From Loripinus fragilis (Eukaryota; Mollusca; Bivalvia; Lucinida; Lucinidae), in contig OZ026525.1 of assembly GCA_964019695.1 (NCBI GenBank), forward strand, positions 67,749,753-67,813,752: 64,000 nt of DNA, read 5' to 3'. Every line of letters starts with the position of its first letter. The stretch's first letter is position 1. Below, in pieces: positions 1 to 11,344 of this stretch. Position numbers and translations under genes: made by a program. The notes beneath the pieces are model-generated. The model was not told where the DNA came from, did not search any database, and saw only the letters and a program-made list of their open reading frames with translations.

Positions 1-1980
1 GGTTTCATCAATATTCATGAATATTAAAATATGATCATTTTATAATTTGAACATTTGTTCAACATACTGTTGTCTAAGCATTAATTTAAAATCAAGTTTG
101 ATACTATAGGGCACTTAGCAATTGAGATATTATTAGATTTGTAAGTACACCCCTTGATTTTTCCGCAATTTTTCATTTATTCTACAGTTTAAATTAAAAT
201 TCATGATTATTCATGTTAATTATTTTTCTTAACTGATCTTAAGATAAAAGTATTATGTCTAAGCATTGATTTAGCACCAAGTTTGATACACTAGGACGCA
301 TAGCAGCTGAGATATTGGCAATTTTATACGTACATTCCCTTAATTTTTCTGAGATTTTATCTCTCATTTCTAAAGTTTTCATTAATATTCATAATTATGA
401 ATATTAAATAATTTGCATATCTAAAGTTCTACCAAATTAAACTGCTATGTCCAGGAATAAGTTTGGTACTATGTTTAGTAGTCTAGGATGAGATACTGTT
501 GAGATATGAGTATTTTTGTACATATACACCCATACTTTAAAGTCGCATAATCGGTTGCCAAAGAAACCATGAAATTTCAAATAACCAAAGAGCATTTATT
601 TTTGAGGACAATATTTGTCTTGCTTTAAAGTGGTCCTATTGAACAAATTTACACCCATAATGGAATGTCCTATGTGTTCAATCTAGGTCTGATTAACCCC
701 TTGCATACTATAGTTTACCACTGGTTTTCCCTCATTTTTAAGACTTCATTCATATTCACGAATATGCAAATGAGATAAATTTCATATAGAACCACTTGAT
801 AAAAGAACTTATCAAATTGTATCACTGATGATGTAAAAAGTGGCAACAATTGTGGTTTGAAGATGTTTTTGGGCTGAAATATGTTTATTACTGTTTTTTG
901 GGAGTTCATTTCATTTTAAGGTTTTCATTAATATTCATAAATATTCACATTAGTAGATTTACATATCTGACACAGGAAGAAAGACATATGTCTAATCTTT
1001 AATTTGCCGCCAGGTTTGGTGCTCTAGGATAAGTAGAACCCTCGATATGATTGAATGATACGCCTATTCCCCATTCTCGAGAATCATATTAAGGGGTTGC
1101 AATCAGGAAACCATGCATTTTCAAATAGCCCATACCAAACTGTTTTGGAGAACTTCGTTTCGCATTTAGTGGTTCCTAATAAACAAGTTGGCAAGAATTT
1201 AAAAGGCCCTAGGAGTGCAGAATAGATCGTACCCCAACTCCTACCCTAGGCTTATAGAATTTATGTGATTTTCCTTCATTTGTTTTAGTTTTCATGTATA
1301 TTTATGAATATGCAAATGAAATCATATTCATACAGGACCACTGCATGAATGGACTTGTTAAATTGTAACATTGATTATATTAAAACATGCAACAATGACA
1401 CTATTGGGATGAAATCAGCCGATTTATATTTTTAATGATTTCCCCTTATTTTTTAGCGTTTTTATTAATATTCATGAATACACAACTTATGCAAATATGA
1501 TAACTTGCATATTTGACCATGAAATAAAAGGCCTATGTCTTAGCTTTAATTAAGTACAAATTTTAGTAATTCATAGCTAAACGCAGCTTAGATATTATTG
1601 ATCTTGTACATATACCCCCATTCGTGAATCACATTTTTAAAGTTTTCATAAATTTTATGAATATGCAAAAATATGCAAATTATCTAATTTGCATATGCAA
1701 CAAGGTGATAAAAGGCCTATGTCTAAGCTATAATTTGGTATTAAGTTTAGTAGTCTAGAACTAGCAACGGCTGAGATATCAGTACTTTTGTAGGCATATC
1801 CCCCATTCTCAAATCTGCTAGTAGTTGCCATGGAAACCATGTTTTTCACATAGCCCATGCCAAATTATTTTGAGGACAACTTCGTTTTGCATTCAGGGGG
1901 TCCCAATAAACAATTTGGCACCCATGATAATTTGTCCTGGGGATGCAAGGTAACCTGAATTTGATGCCGGGGTATATGTA
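1..1980. repeat. Divergent tandem array, ~185-bp unit
   Basis: A motif like TTCATGAATATGCAAAT recurs near 9, 195, 381, 744, 925, 1290, 1461 and 1647, mostly at multiples of about 185 bp. Each copy is followed by a 'gtctaagc...ttaatttggt' segment and a 'gagatat...tgtacatatacccc' segment. A second module (near 560-690, 1095-1230, 1825-1950) is interspersed, giving a higher-order arrangement. Units are strongly diverged and AT-rich. No coding frame survives, and the array runs off the left edge. Confidence 0.75.
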
Positions 1981-2280
1981 AAGACCTTTTCAGACAATGT
2001 ATGGACAATTTGGCCCTTGAACTATGCGGACCCACTCAATTGGAACATGCTATTGTTTTTAACTTTGGTCAATGTTGGCCAAAGGAACATGTGCGTTGAT
2101 TACACTGTGGAAGTTTTGGACATTGGGCCACTCTGATGATTAGAACTAAGATTAAAAGTGGACATTTTAGCTATTTTTCTGTGGTCTATTTGGACCACAG
2201 ATTTGGATCGAAATGAGCATTCAGGCCACCAGATTACATTGAGTAATTGGCTTTTATTTTATTTCGCACCCATAACATAC
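1981..2280. other. No recognisable feature
   Basis: AT-rich sequence without a convincing open frame or repeat partner elsewhere in the window. Confidence 0.5.
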
Positions 2281-2395
2281 TGACGGTGGGTCAGGCTTCA
2301 GGCTTAATGACGGTCCTGGCGTAATATAAAGCTTTCGTCGGTTGGTTGGTGCCTGATGCTTGTCATTGGCTGGGCCCACCGTAGCTCATTACGGA
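2281..2395 (+). repeat. Short foldback repeat, copy 1
   Basis: Starts with ACGGTGGGTCAGGC and ends with GGCCCACCGT, so the ends are inverted. A related copy lies at 34524-34624 with the same internal phrases (TTGGTGCCTGATG, TTGGCT). It is probably a small non-autonomous element. No duplication was resolved. Confidence 0.6.
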
Positions 2396-3101
2396 AACGG
2401 CTCCGTGTGAAATTTAATATTTACGGGACTACTTTCTGCTGATCGGAGATTTCCGTACGCGTGTATCAGAACAAGTATTGGCTTTATAAACCAATAGCAG
2501 TCTTTGCTGCAATATTAATGCATCGGCCGTGCACGCGTGCATGTTTTTACTTTATTTCCCCATATTATTGTTTTTGTAATAATGTGTGCAAATTCCTGTA
2601 AATGCGTTTCATATTCGAAGGCGTGTTACTTAGGGGAGTTTTTATCCTCGTAGATGTCGAGAACTGGCTTGGTAATGTTCGAATGTACAATGGCTATATG
2701 AAAAATAAATAAAAAGAAAAAAAAATGAGTCTGATAGTACGCTAAACTTTCACTACTAGCTGCCTAAATACATCAGAGTCTCTCGAAACAGGCGTGTAGA
2801 ACGACCCTGAGCGCATGTTTCTCTTAAAATAAAACCAACAATATGACTTGTAAACGAGTCCGGGACATTTTGGCCCAAAGCAAACTGGGCATTTAATTGG
2901 CACATAAATTCGACCCCTCATAATTCGGTGCCTTTGATGCGAAAAACGTTTAAGAGACCATTTAGCACGTATGAATAAACACATTTTTCTACACGCCTGG
3001 TCTACACACTCGGACACGCTCGAGATACGTATTCAACATAATGTAACCCCGGATCAGAGCCGGTCGGATTTGCATCGGAGTATCGATATATTGATTCTTT
3101 T
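2396..3101. other. No assigned gene
   Basis: Contains a 91-codon minus-strand open frame (2742-3017) with several Cys and Lys residues. It matches no family I recognise and has no splice or promoter context, so it is not called as a gene. Confidence 0.4.
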
Positions 3102-3383
3102 CATGCGCGGATCCAGAAGGTTTTGTCAGAGGGGGTCCAACTCTGCAACACTGACAATAATTTTAGACCGGGAGAGCGGATCCAAATACCACTAAAAGCG
3201 GACCAATGTCGGCCCGCCAGCGAAACGCCATTTAAATGGCGTTTCGATGGCGTGCACATTATGGTCCACATTGAATGCTGGCTTCATAGCTTTGAGAATT
3301 TTCGAGAATTTCAAGAAAACCTATATTTTTGTGATTTTTCAGGGGGTCCGGACCCCCTGTCACCCCCTCTGGATCCGCGCATG
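3102..3383 (+). mobile_element. MITE, CATGCGCGGATCCAG family, copy A
   Basis: A 282-bp element begins CATGCGCGGATCCAG and ends CTGGATCCGCGCATG, perfect inverted termini. It is flanked by CTTTT on both sides (3097-3101 and 3384-3388), a likely 5-bp target duplication. A central palindrome (GCCATTTAAATGGC) and G-rich subterminal blocks are shared with copies at 35759-36050 and 45423-45718. The open frames across it are shadows of the repeat. Confidence 0.88.
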
Positions 3384-3578
3384 CTTTTGAACACCCAACT
3401 TATATTGGGGAGGATTAGGTGGGGGTCTCGGTAATTCAGAAAACCTTGTAGAATCCCTTACAAAGTAGAAGGAAGGTTCCATCGGTTAAGAAAGTGTTTA
3501 GGTGTTCCAGGGGAGAAAACAAGAGGTTAGAGGGCCTGTGTAGGCCGGGTTAACCCGCCCTTATTTTGGGAAATTGAC

Positions 3579-3644
3579 TAACAGTGCTGATCTAGATTAG
3601 ACGCCGCATGGTTCGCCGTCTGATCAGGGTCGCCATAGTTTGCT
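3579..3644 (+). repeat. Degenerate hairpin of the AAACAGTG family
   Basis: ACAGTGCTGATCTAG ... CTGATCAGGGTC ... AGTTTGCT forms an imperfect hairpin related to the copy at 7510-7580. Confidence 0.5.
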
Positions 3645-3778
3645 AAACATAATTATCTATTAAAATTTGAATAAACATGACAAATACCGCCCAACAGCGG
3701 AAGTGGACTGGTCCAATTCAGGATATTTCATTAGGCATAAATGGAAGATAAGAGACGTGTTGTATCCTAGCAAAAAGT

Positions 3779-4228
3779 TTTATGGTTTTTTTGTTTTTTG
3801 TTTTACGTCCAAGTCAGCAGCTACGATCATGTCGGTTTTCAGTTCACATAACAAAGCTTGAACAAGCGGTAACCAAAACTTCGTGCACATACTTTTGCCT
3901 TTCACTGACAGCAAAAATAGTAAGTGAGTATGATCAGGAAATACCACAATCACAAACCGCAGACAACCCCGTGGCACCGCGAGGAAGAGCCTCTCAACCA
4001 TCACGAGACACCAGGAAGACAAATTAAGCAAAGCAAACAGCTCTCTCTACCCCATCAAAACCTTCTTGAATGAATCAACGGAATGGTGGAGAATGACCGT
4101 AGAAATTAATTTATTTCATGATCAATCTTCATTAAAGTATCGGACCGGGCCGGGATCAAACTCACTGACACCTTGATCTACAGTCAGACACGCATCCGTA
4201 GTTACCGACTGCGCTAAGCGGCCTGATA
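3779..4228 (-). mobile_element. tRNA-derived SINE, family 2, copy 1
   Basis: Read on the minus strand, the head (about 4228-4150) resembles a tRNA, with a box A-like stretch (TAGCGCAGTCGGTAA) and a box B-like stretch (GAGTTTGATCCC). The body and a TTTACGTCC/T-rich tail extend to about 3779. Copies in the same orientation lie at 55266-55608 and 58240-58505. It carries no protein and is an element of the LINE-dependent class. Confidence 0.75.
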
Positions 4229-4983
4229 TTAACAAATATGTAAAGATCACAAGAGATGGCAACTGCTAATATGTATAAGCCGTTTGGATGTAGATCGAGT
4301 CGTAAAATGTCCGGCTCCGGATCTAAACTGCTTGAAACTAGATGAGCCTTATATCTACATTAAGGAATGGCTAATACGGGAATGATGTTAAATAGTTTCG
4401 TCGCACCACATCTGGATTGACCTGATTGAACAGTGCAACCCAGGTCATATGCATCAACGCGCGACAGTCGAGCTGTGTCTTCACTGGTTGCGTTTCGCCG
4501 GATTATGTTTTTTGTACATTCCCGTTTAAGGACATTTGTTAGTAGCGAAAACCCAGGTTAAACGGTGTACGTCTACTATCAATCAGGGACAACACCCATC
4601 GTTTTTAATTAAAAATCTTTGTTCAAATAGTACCTTATTTATAAATCTTTACCGCAGATGAACATATTACGGGCAGGTCTGCCGCATGATGCACCAACAA
4701 AATCTACCTTCAAACTAGCACCCCATTTTCACTAAACTTCCGTACGCTCTACTGACTTGACTAGCAGTAATCTTAAGACGGCAGGGATGTGCAGGCTGAC
4801 CCGTTTGTTGCATAAAAAAATCATGAATTTTGCGGTAACGAGCCTGCCTGATCTATAGAGGCGGCTGGTCAAAGTCGTTTGACTCTTTCTCAAATATTAT
4901 CTATGCGACTGACAGACAGTATTTAGCTGTGCCTAGTGAAAACTTTAACATGTTTAAACCAGCCTGTAAACCATTGCCGCCTG
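4229..4983. other. No recognisable gene
   Basis: No convincing coding exon, tRNA or repeat partner. A short open stretch after an AG at 4656 (25 codons to a stop) is within chance expectation. Confidence 0.45.
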
Positions 4984-5212
4984 GCAGTGACTTGGCTGGT
5001 AGAGCGTTAGACTGGCGGCAGTGACCTATATACGTCACAAACTGGGGATAGAAAGGGATAGAAGAGTCCGAGACCCACCAGTCACTGGGCAAGACTTCGA
5101 CACTTTATCCTCTGCTGTGTACTGGTTCAAGCCGGGATGACGGGGAATTGTCCCGACATGACTGTAAAAAATTGTTGACTGTTATGTAAAGAAGTAGCAC
5201 AAACAAATTCAA
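4984..5212 (+). mobile_element. tRNA-derived SINE, family 1, plus copy
   Basis: The head contains ACTTGGCTGGTAGAGCGTTA (box A-like). The body includes GTACTGGTTCAAGCCGGGA, and the tail TGTTATGTAAAG...CAAACAAATTCAAA. The same body and tail occur at 32291-32472. It lies tail-to-tail with the next SINE. Confidence 0.7.
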
Positions 5213-5229
5213 ACCAGTCTAATCATAGT

Positions 5230-5411
5230 TGTTTTTGTATTGTTTGATTTGTGTGTGTGTGTGTGACGTCCCAGTCAAAAATTAAGCTATGTCGGGACGG
5301 GCCAACCTATGTTGATCATGTACTGAGCAAAGATCGAGGACACAATGCAAGCTTGGACCCGCAACTCCTCGGTCTCAAGTCAAGCACTCTACCACCGAGC
5401 CACTGCGCCCC
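5230..5411 (-). mobile_element. tRNA-derived SINE, family 1, minus copy
   Basis: On the minus strand the head reads CAGTGGCTCGGTGGTAGAGT (box A-like), followed by a box B-like GAGTTGCGGGTCC, the body CATTGTGTCCTCGA and the tail GACTGGGACGTC. A (TG)n tract near 5249-5264 sits in the tail. It is related to the copies at 42070-42390, 51945-52080 and 52500-52692. Confidence 0.8.
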
Positions 5412-6864
5412 CTTTGCTGTTTGAAGAAAATGCAATGCAGTTTTATTACCCCAGTTATGCCATACGGGATTGCTAGTTATTTTACAGCAACTTATGTTGA
5501 CCCTGCCTCGAGCGGTAGCCGTGTCATAAGATTGCCGCCATCAATGTGGCGTGAATGCAGCGAGCCTATGCAGCCACCTTTTTAGCTTACGGCTCCAAAT
5601 GATGTTTGGTCAGTAACTTAAACACTCATAGAATATTAAAGCTAGCAAAGTCTCTGATCAGACTGCGCGTATGCGCAGGCAAGTCTGAGCATTTGCTGGT
5701 CAGACGTACCGCATTGTTATTGGTCTGCGCTGTGCGCGAAATTTCCATTTTGGGTTTCAACCTTTGTATACCTATAACTCCTTATCGTGTACTTTGGCAA
5801 ACAGTAAAGACCTAGATTTCATCAGGGTCTTCACTGTGTGCCTACTAGTGGACAAAACGATTTTTCAGGAATAGATTCGCCAATTGTAACACGTGACACC
5901 TCAATACCGTGACACAATAGACCTTCCCAAGTTTAAAGTATCAAGCCAGATGGAATAATCTATTAGTGCCTAAAGGGGTAATAACATGTAGATACAGATC
6001 TAAACACAGTTTCGGTGATGTGTATTTTAAGAGACGTTACACGATTATAAGGTCAGTACTGAGGTATTAACCAGATGTCATTTTATTGCCCCGGGTATTG
6101 CAGACTTCCTGTTTCCAAAAGCCGTACCAAATGAAAAACACATTCCTACTTGTGTACCGCAATGCTATGACGTCATTTTCACACTTTGATACCAGTAAAT
6201 ATCTACTTTGGCAAACAGTGACGACTCAGACGTCTCAGCCACCGACACAACAGGCATTTTCGGACAGATTTTGAACTATATTGATTCATAAGTACTTAAA
6301 TAAGTGACAGTGCTCCTTTTCTGTAGCGCGTGGACGGTGCGACGAACGGCGAATCGTCCCCTGAGAAAACTGAGATTTATTATATGAGGACAGCAAAGGT
6401 ACAGATCAGCCTACACATTTGTACAAACTGGTTTGCAGCTATACTGTTGGTATCCATGAAAATATTTCACATTGAATTTAGAAGTATCCCAGCTGATTAG
6501 ACCAGTTTGCGCTCTATACTGGTTGGAAACTCAATATGACCTTTTACCATGGTATAGCTAAAAAACGATCGTACCACATGTCTGCTTCCGGAAATCGCCG
6601 AATCAGCGTAGTAATATTTATGAAAGTGCGATGATAATTTTTATATCAATTTAATGTTTTGATTTTATTAAAAATCAAATTAATCAAACAGTTAACTAGT
6701 TTCTATATATATTTAATCTTTTGGGTGCTGTAGTTGCTTTTTTAAAGGAAATATAGCTCATTTTTAGACGCACTATCTTTTTGCTATTTCCACCCCACCG
6801 ATCCCCTCGTATTACTATATGTTAGGTGCAAATCTGGGGTGTTTTTCGCACGGAGACGTTTCCG
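5412..6864. other. Intergenic, fragments of hairpin elements
   Basis: Holds a palindromic fragment (5640-5705, CTGATCAGACTGCGCGTATG) and a hairpin of the AAACAGT family (5792-5842). A half copy lies near 6201-6235. The remainder shows no gene. Confidence 0.5.
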
Positions 6865-7385
6865 TGATGTCACAGTGAGGTTTTCTTTAGCTTTGACTAT
6901 CTGTGACTCATGAGCCATTTTCTTTGTATCATCATAATAATGTGTTAACTTGATTTGATTGTTTATCTGTGATGATAAATTGCAATAGTTAGGAAGCCTC
7001 CATGCGAGCTTAACAATTTTGTGCTTTAACAACAACAGAATCTAGGGCGAAGATTTGTCGCTAGTAAAATGCACTTAAGCCCCTCGGAGGCTTGGGCTGC
7101 TGTCTGTTCTGGGGCTGTGGTTCTGTTGTTGTTGATCTATTTTTTAATGTACATGTACTTCCCATTGTTTGTGGGACTTCTGTGCTTGTCCTTGTCTTGT
7201 TATGCTTTACTTTATGTCCATAAATATATAGTTTTGCAATCATCTTGAAGAGGTAGAGAAAGCTGCGTTGCTTTGCTATTATAGTCTTACAAATGTAGTG
7301 TTGCTATAAATGTTCTATGGCTCTTCATCACGGTGCCGTGGGTTGGTCTGCAGTGTGTGATTGTGGTATTTCCTCATCATACTGA
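6865..7385 (+). repeat. Dispersed ~500-bp repeat with hydrophobic ORF relic, copy 1
   Basis: Closely matches 34625-35140 over its whole length, with a shared end at 55609-55690. Both copies keep a reading frame starting AWAAVCSG and continuing VVLLLLIY, a membrane-helix-like stretch. Here that frame stops after about 58 codons; in the other copy it runs 92 codons. The family is unidentified and may be the end of a larger retroelement. Confidence 0.75.
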
Positions 7386-7509
7386 CTATTTTTTAGTATG
7401 TTGTGTGTGCTCAAAAGAACAGTCACTGTGTCAATAAGAGGATAGTTGCAAAATCATGGTTTAAAATTTGCTTTACCCTTTGGAGACTGGAGACCCCGAA
7501 AGGGTACTT

Positions 7510-7580
7510 AGGCAAACAGTGTAGACCCTGATGAAATGCCGCATGGTGCGGCATTTCATCAGGGTCTGCACTGTTTGCTT
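7510..7580. mobile_element. Hairpin MITE, GCAAACAGTG family, type copy
   Basis: A nearly perfect ~70-bp palindrome with arm GGCAAACAGTGTAGACCCTG, then ATGAAATGCCGC, and the reverse complement on the other side. Other members lie at 3579, 5792, 28730, 31803, 35286, 49552, 54031 and 56290, with degenerate ones at 9320 and 55170. Confidence 0.85.
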
Positions 7581-7599
7581 GGGCAGACAAAGAAGTACA

Positions 7600-8094
7600 C
7601 AGGGTGGGTAGTCACGTGGTTTTTACTTGTATACACTGTACGGATGTTCGAATACACTGTACGGACATTCTGATCGAATGTAGGTAGATTTCTCTATGTT
7701 TTCTCATCTATACCCAGAAAGTTATACACCATTTTCCAGCCCACATTTCCCCTATCAAACGCTGCCAGGATAGCATCTCAAAGCTTCTTACTTTGAGTAC
7801 TAACTCTGTCACAAATGTTGTCCGTACAGCTTATTTCCAAATTCAGGCCCGATCTTCGCCACTAAAAATTTTGTAACAGAGTCTGTACTCAAAGTAAGAA
7901 GCTTTATGAGGATATCCTGGCATCGTTAGATCGGGAAAAATGGTGGCTGGAAAATGGTGTATAACTTTCTGTGTAAAGATGAAAAAACACGCAGAAATAT
8001 CTACTTACTTTTGCTTAAAACATCAGTGTGGAAAGAAGTCCGCCATTTTTCCGTACAGTGTATCCTAACAGAAACCACGTGACTACCCACCCTG
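7600..8094. mobile_element. 495-bp foldback transposon with 5-bp duplication
   Basis: Termini CAGGGTGGGTAGTCACGTGG and its inverse are perfect. GTACA flanks both ends (7595-7599 and 8095-8099). The arms extend inward about 200 bp with partial pairing (for example AAGTAAGAAGCTT against AAGCTTCTTACTT). No transposase is present, so it is non-autonomous. Confidence 0.85.
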
Positions 8095-8394
8095 GTACAT
8101 GCACATCTCTTTTTGGCAATTATAACCTGTGACCTCTCAATATATACAGTGGACCGCCCTGACTTAACTGTATCAAGCTTTGTGGAGTATACCATTGATC
8201 CTTAAAGGTAAACTTGACCTTTGATAACAAATGGTCACTTTGTTCCGTAAACAATAGATTAAAGACCATTTACTGAATCTTTTAACATGTTCTGGTGCAG
8301 AGAACTGGAACGAATGAATTCTTATCAACGCCTTTTATATTCGCTATCGCGATCTGGAAGGTATAGTAGTGAACCTTGCTCCATGAAAAATTAC

Positions 8395-8500
8395 AATACT
8401 CTAGCTAGTCCCTGTAGCTGCATGAGCAGACTGGTTTGAGCCTTACGTTGTCGGAAATCTCGAAGACAGGGTTTCTCGCGTCGAGGCCTATTAGCATATT
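8395..8500. repeat. Fragment of the CGAGAAAACCTGTC foldback family
   Basis: Carries one end (AAGACAGGGTTTCTCGCGTC) and the subterminal TGAGCAGACTGGTTTGAGCC, as in complete copies at 38696-38938 and 42780-43018. The other end is missing or decayed. Confidence 0.6.
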
Positions 8501-8694
8501 ACGCCATAGAGTGTGACCTACATGAATTATGGATTGTGAAATGTGAGCATCTACGAAGTTTGAAATGGGCTTTGCATAAAAATATAAAAATCACACATCC
8601 AAAATCATTTGTTCCTGTTCTTGTTTTTTTATCGTCTGTAATGAAACGTTGAGGTGTGTAGCATCTACAGTTACCGGCTAGAACCGCTTACGTC

Positions 8695-8902
8695 AATGCG
8701 TGAATGTAAATTAACGATCTTGTTCAAGTTGGCGTTGTTTTCTTACGTCGCGTCGATCCTGTGCATCGATAGGTATTCCTGTTTGCTAAAACCGTCTCAC
8801 GAGGCTATCAACAATAACGCCAGAGCAGCCAAACATCTTTGCCGCGTGTTTTACTCTTGGTACGGCGTCGGCCTGCAAAAAGCCTTCTTACGCTCATTTT
8901 GA
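8695..8902 (+). CDS. Candidate small ORF, hydrophobic N-terminus, unknown
   Basis: A 68-residue open frame begins MRECKLTILFKLALFSYVAS, a basic start then a hydrophobic stretch as in a signal peptide or type II membrane anchor. It ends ...GVGLQKAFLRSF. The DNA is richer in CpG than its surroundings. A TATA-like AATATAAAAAT lies about 115 bp upstream and a CRE-like TTACGTCA immediately upstream. A GT follows codon 23 (ATAG|gtattc), so it could be a first exon. No family is recognised; chance is quite possible. Confidence 0.22.
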
Positions 8903-9695
8903 CGTACACGGCGTAGCATTATAGTACTGTCTCGGACCCGGTTTCCGAGGTACAGTATACTTTGAGGACGTTATTCAATTTTGTTGATTTTCGATGTTCT
9001 CACTCGAAATACTCCCGAATAGTGTGTTTACATATTCAAAAATATCGTAATGATAATCTTCCCGATTTAAAAAAAAATGCTGGCGTTTTTTCAGCGTTAT
9101 TCATGAACGCCTGACTAAGTTTGCAACTTTTTTGCATGGTTGTCCTGTCAGACGTGTGACTTTGATATGCGCATGTATACATACTTGTTTGCGTTATGGG
9201 TTAAATTAAATTTCTTTTAAAAAGTGTAACGGTTTCTATTTTTGTTCAGTATATATTTATGAACTATTGAGTAGCATAATATTTGCACAGTCATTGAGAA
9301 GCGTTTATGTTTTTAGAAACATTGTACACCCTAATGAAATGCCGTGTATTGCGCCGTTTCATCTGGGTATTTACTATTTCTTTTATAAAGTACCCGGTTA
9401 GATCGTTTAAGGTCTTAAAGGGTTTCAAGTATACAAATAGCCTAATGCAGATTAAGCATAGTTTTAAACTTATCCAGGCCTATAGATGACCTATGTACCA
9501 CCCCATAAAACCCATTTCGTCGGCACAACATCATATCTATGTCATTACGTCCCATCGGTGCTGTCTGAGTCTGATACATGTTCGTTGTTAAGATACCGTT
9601 TTTGAGTATAAAGGTGGTTTTCCCTCGAAAATTAGTATATCGATGTAGTTGTGTTTACCTATTTATACAATACGAAAAGCATATTTTACATGGCC
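8903..9695. other. No recognisable gene
   Basis: Contains a degenerate AAACA/CTGATGAAATGCCG hairpin near 9320-9385 and otherwise unique AT-rich sequence upstream of the tRNA gene. Confidence 0.5.
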
Positions 9696-9768
9696 GGCCC
9701 CGTGGCCTAATGGATAAGGCGTCTGACTTCGAATCAGAAGATTGCGCGTTCGAATCGCGTCGGGGTCG
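9696..9768 (+). tRNA. tRNA-Arg (anticodon TCG)
   Basis: A 73-nt cloverleaf fits exactly. The acceptor stem GGCCCCG pairs with CGGGGTC (one G-U), with discriminator G. D stem GCC/GGC has loop TAATGGATAA. Anticodon stem TCTGA/TCAGA has loop CTTCGAA (anticodon TCG). T stem GCGCG/CGCGT has loop TTCGAAT. Box A (TGGCCTAATGG) and box B (GTTCGAATC) are intact. There is no intron and no encoded CCA, as in eukaryotic nuclear genes. It reads CGN arginine codons. Unlike the SINE heads in this window it keeps perfect stems, so it is called functional. Confidence 0.96.
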
Positions 9769-9769
9769 A

Positions 9770-9778
9770 TTTTTTTTT
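9770..9778 (+). terminator. RNA polymerase III T-run terminator
   Basis: Nine consecutive T residues begin two bases after the tRNA discriminator base, the standard pol III stop. Confidence 0.9.
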
Positions 9779-9848
9779 CTCGGCAGCTTTTCACAATGTC
9801 TTCCGTCTGCCAGTCCGTTTTGCTCGGAATTCGAATTCCTCAACTAGC

Positions 9849-10589
9849 AAATTAGCGTTCTTATTGCTATTACTACCTAAATATGTCACACGGCTTCTAA
9901 CGCCAACTTATCGGAGGGTGGCAATGGTTGCTAATGGTGTGTAAACGATCACACGACTGGTACATGTACTCGGGCGGGGGGTGTGGGGGAGTGAAGGGGG
10001 TATTTTGGAAGTCATATTGGTACGGTTCAGCGGCCCGGTATTTCAAAACCCACCATATTCATATTCATGTATATAGCTGTCGAAAAATATTCATATATTG
10101 ATACTCCCTTCAAATTTCCATACCTATTTATGAGGCAAATCTTTAATACCAGACATATTAAAGATTTTGGAAGAAAAAACTTCCATGGTACAATCGATTA
10201 GGGTAGCATGTAAGAGTCACTTTTAGGGTGGATGCCAGCTCTGAAAGTGGTGCAGATTTTTTCAACGACATAATAAACGAACCTACCCACAGCAGTGCTA
10301 TTATTTTCAATTAAGGTTATTTTCCATAAGGTCAGCTGAAATCTGCCACATCCACTGCTATAGTTAGTTTGGTGTCCTAAACATCCCATATGCCAGGAAA
10401 AAAATATTCTGGTCTCAAATTTTTGATGACCTAGTACGTGCTACTGTTCACATAACATGTACCATTATGGGAAATGTTTTGAAAATGCATATTCTTATAA
10501 AATGACTAATTTTCAATCTCTTGACCCCAAAAAGCAATACAGAGAGTATCAGACACTGCATTTTCCAGCACAATGAATATGGATGGTTA
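9849..10589. other. No recognisable gene
   Basis: AT-rich sequence with a G-rich patch near 9973-9990. No coding exon or repeat partner is seen. Confidence 0.5.
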
Positions 10590-10742
10590 ACGTAGTACGG
10601 GACTCATGGAAACGATAATCCAGAGTTTTTATAAAAGTAAGAGTTATCGTTATTTTTTGCCTTAAAATGTACAAGTATTGGCATTCACAAAAACGTGCGT
10701 ATCGTTTATCAACACATCTGTATGACCAAGTATATATTTAGG
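10590..10742 (+). repeat. Direct repeat, copy 1 (partner 11075-11225)
   Basis: Shares with 11075-11225 the phrases GTAAGAGTT.ATC, GTACAAGTATTGGC and TATCAACACATCTGTATGAC, about 480 bp apart. Between them lie a TCCG/TCTG-rich tract (about 10784-10838) and a second pair of short repeats (GTGGTCACTCT.ACTTAGTCA at 10842 and 11001). Together they look like a duplicated 3' end of a dispersed element. Confidence 0.7.
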
Positions 10743-11074
10743 TCCACGCCAACGAGTTGGCGGAGCTCTATTGTGTTTGGCTTGTCCGTCCATCTGTCAT
10801 TCCATCTGTCTGTCCGTCCATCTGTCCGTCCTTCTGCTGGTGTGGTCACTCTAACTTAGTCATTTTCAATCGGATTTCTTCCAAATTACATATATGGATT
10901 GCTTGCATCAACTCTGATTCAAATTCAAATATGGATTTTTTCCGACAAATGATAATCAAGATGGTCGGCAATATGGCCGCCGTCTATCAGTTTGCATCCA
11001 TCGTGGTCACTCTTACTTAGTCACATTTAATTGGATTTCTTCCAAATTTCATATATGGTTTGCTTCCATTGAGT

Positions 11075-11225
11075 GATACAGGACCAATGTCAAAAGATAA
11101 CGGAGTGTTTTTAAAAAAGTAAGAGTTTATCTTTATTTATTGTCTTAAAACGTACAAGTATTGGCGTTCACAAAAAATATCATTTATCAACACATCTGTA
11201 TGACCAAATATATTTTGACCGTCTG
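11075..11225 (+). repeat. Direct repeat, copy 2
   Basis: Second copy of the 10590-10742 repeat, missing a few bases near CACAAAAA. Confidence 0.7.
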
Positions 11226-11268
11226 GTCCAGTTTCACCTCAATGCGTTCCGAGTTATACTGGTCAGGC

Positions 11269-11340
11269 AAGAAGAAGAAGTTTATTTACCTCGTCATAGG
11301 TTTGTGAAGGCTCGAGGCCATCCTCCACAGACCTTACAAA
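11269..11340 (-). mobile_element. Possible 3' end of a non-LTR retroelement
   Basis: On the minus strand the sequence ends ...TAAATAAACTTCTTCTTCTT, the polyadenylation-like plus short-repeat tail seen at 3' ends of many non-LTR elements. Only this end is visible and no reverse transcriptase frame is nearby. Confidence 0.35.
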
Positions 11341-11344
11341 AATA

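Noticed and set aside
3123..3434. 103-codon plus-strand frame
   Set aside because: It lies mostly in a MITE with perfect inverted ends, and composition follows the repeat.
4150..4228. tRNA genes in SINE heads (also 5370-5411, 52640-52692)
   Set aside because: Box A and box B-like parts are present, but the acceptor and anticodon stems do not pair, and SINE bodies follow.
8301..8360. Possible 60-nt exon (GAACTGGAACGAATGAATTC...) resembling an R3H-domain start (ERMNSYQRLL)
   Set aside because: The acceptor is weak, the match is too short, the conserved His is absent, and no partner exon was found.
9578..9847. Open frames on both strands over the tRNA gene
   Set aside because: They are translations of the tRNA and its flanks; the cloverleaf explains the sequence.
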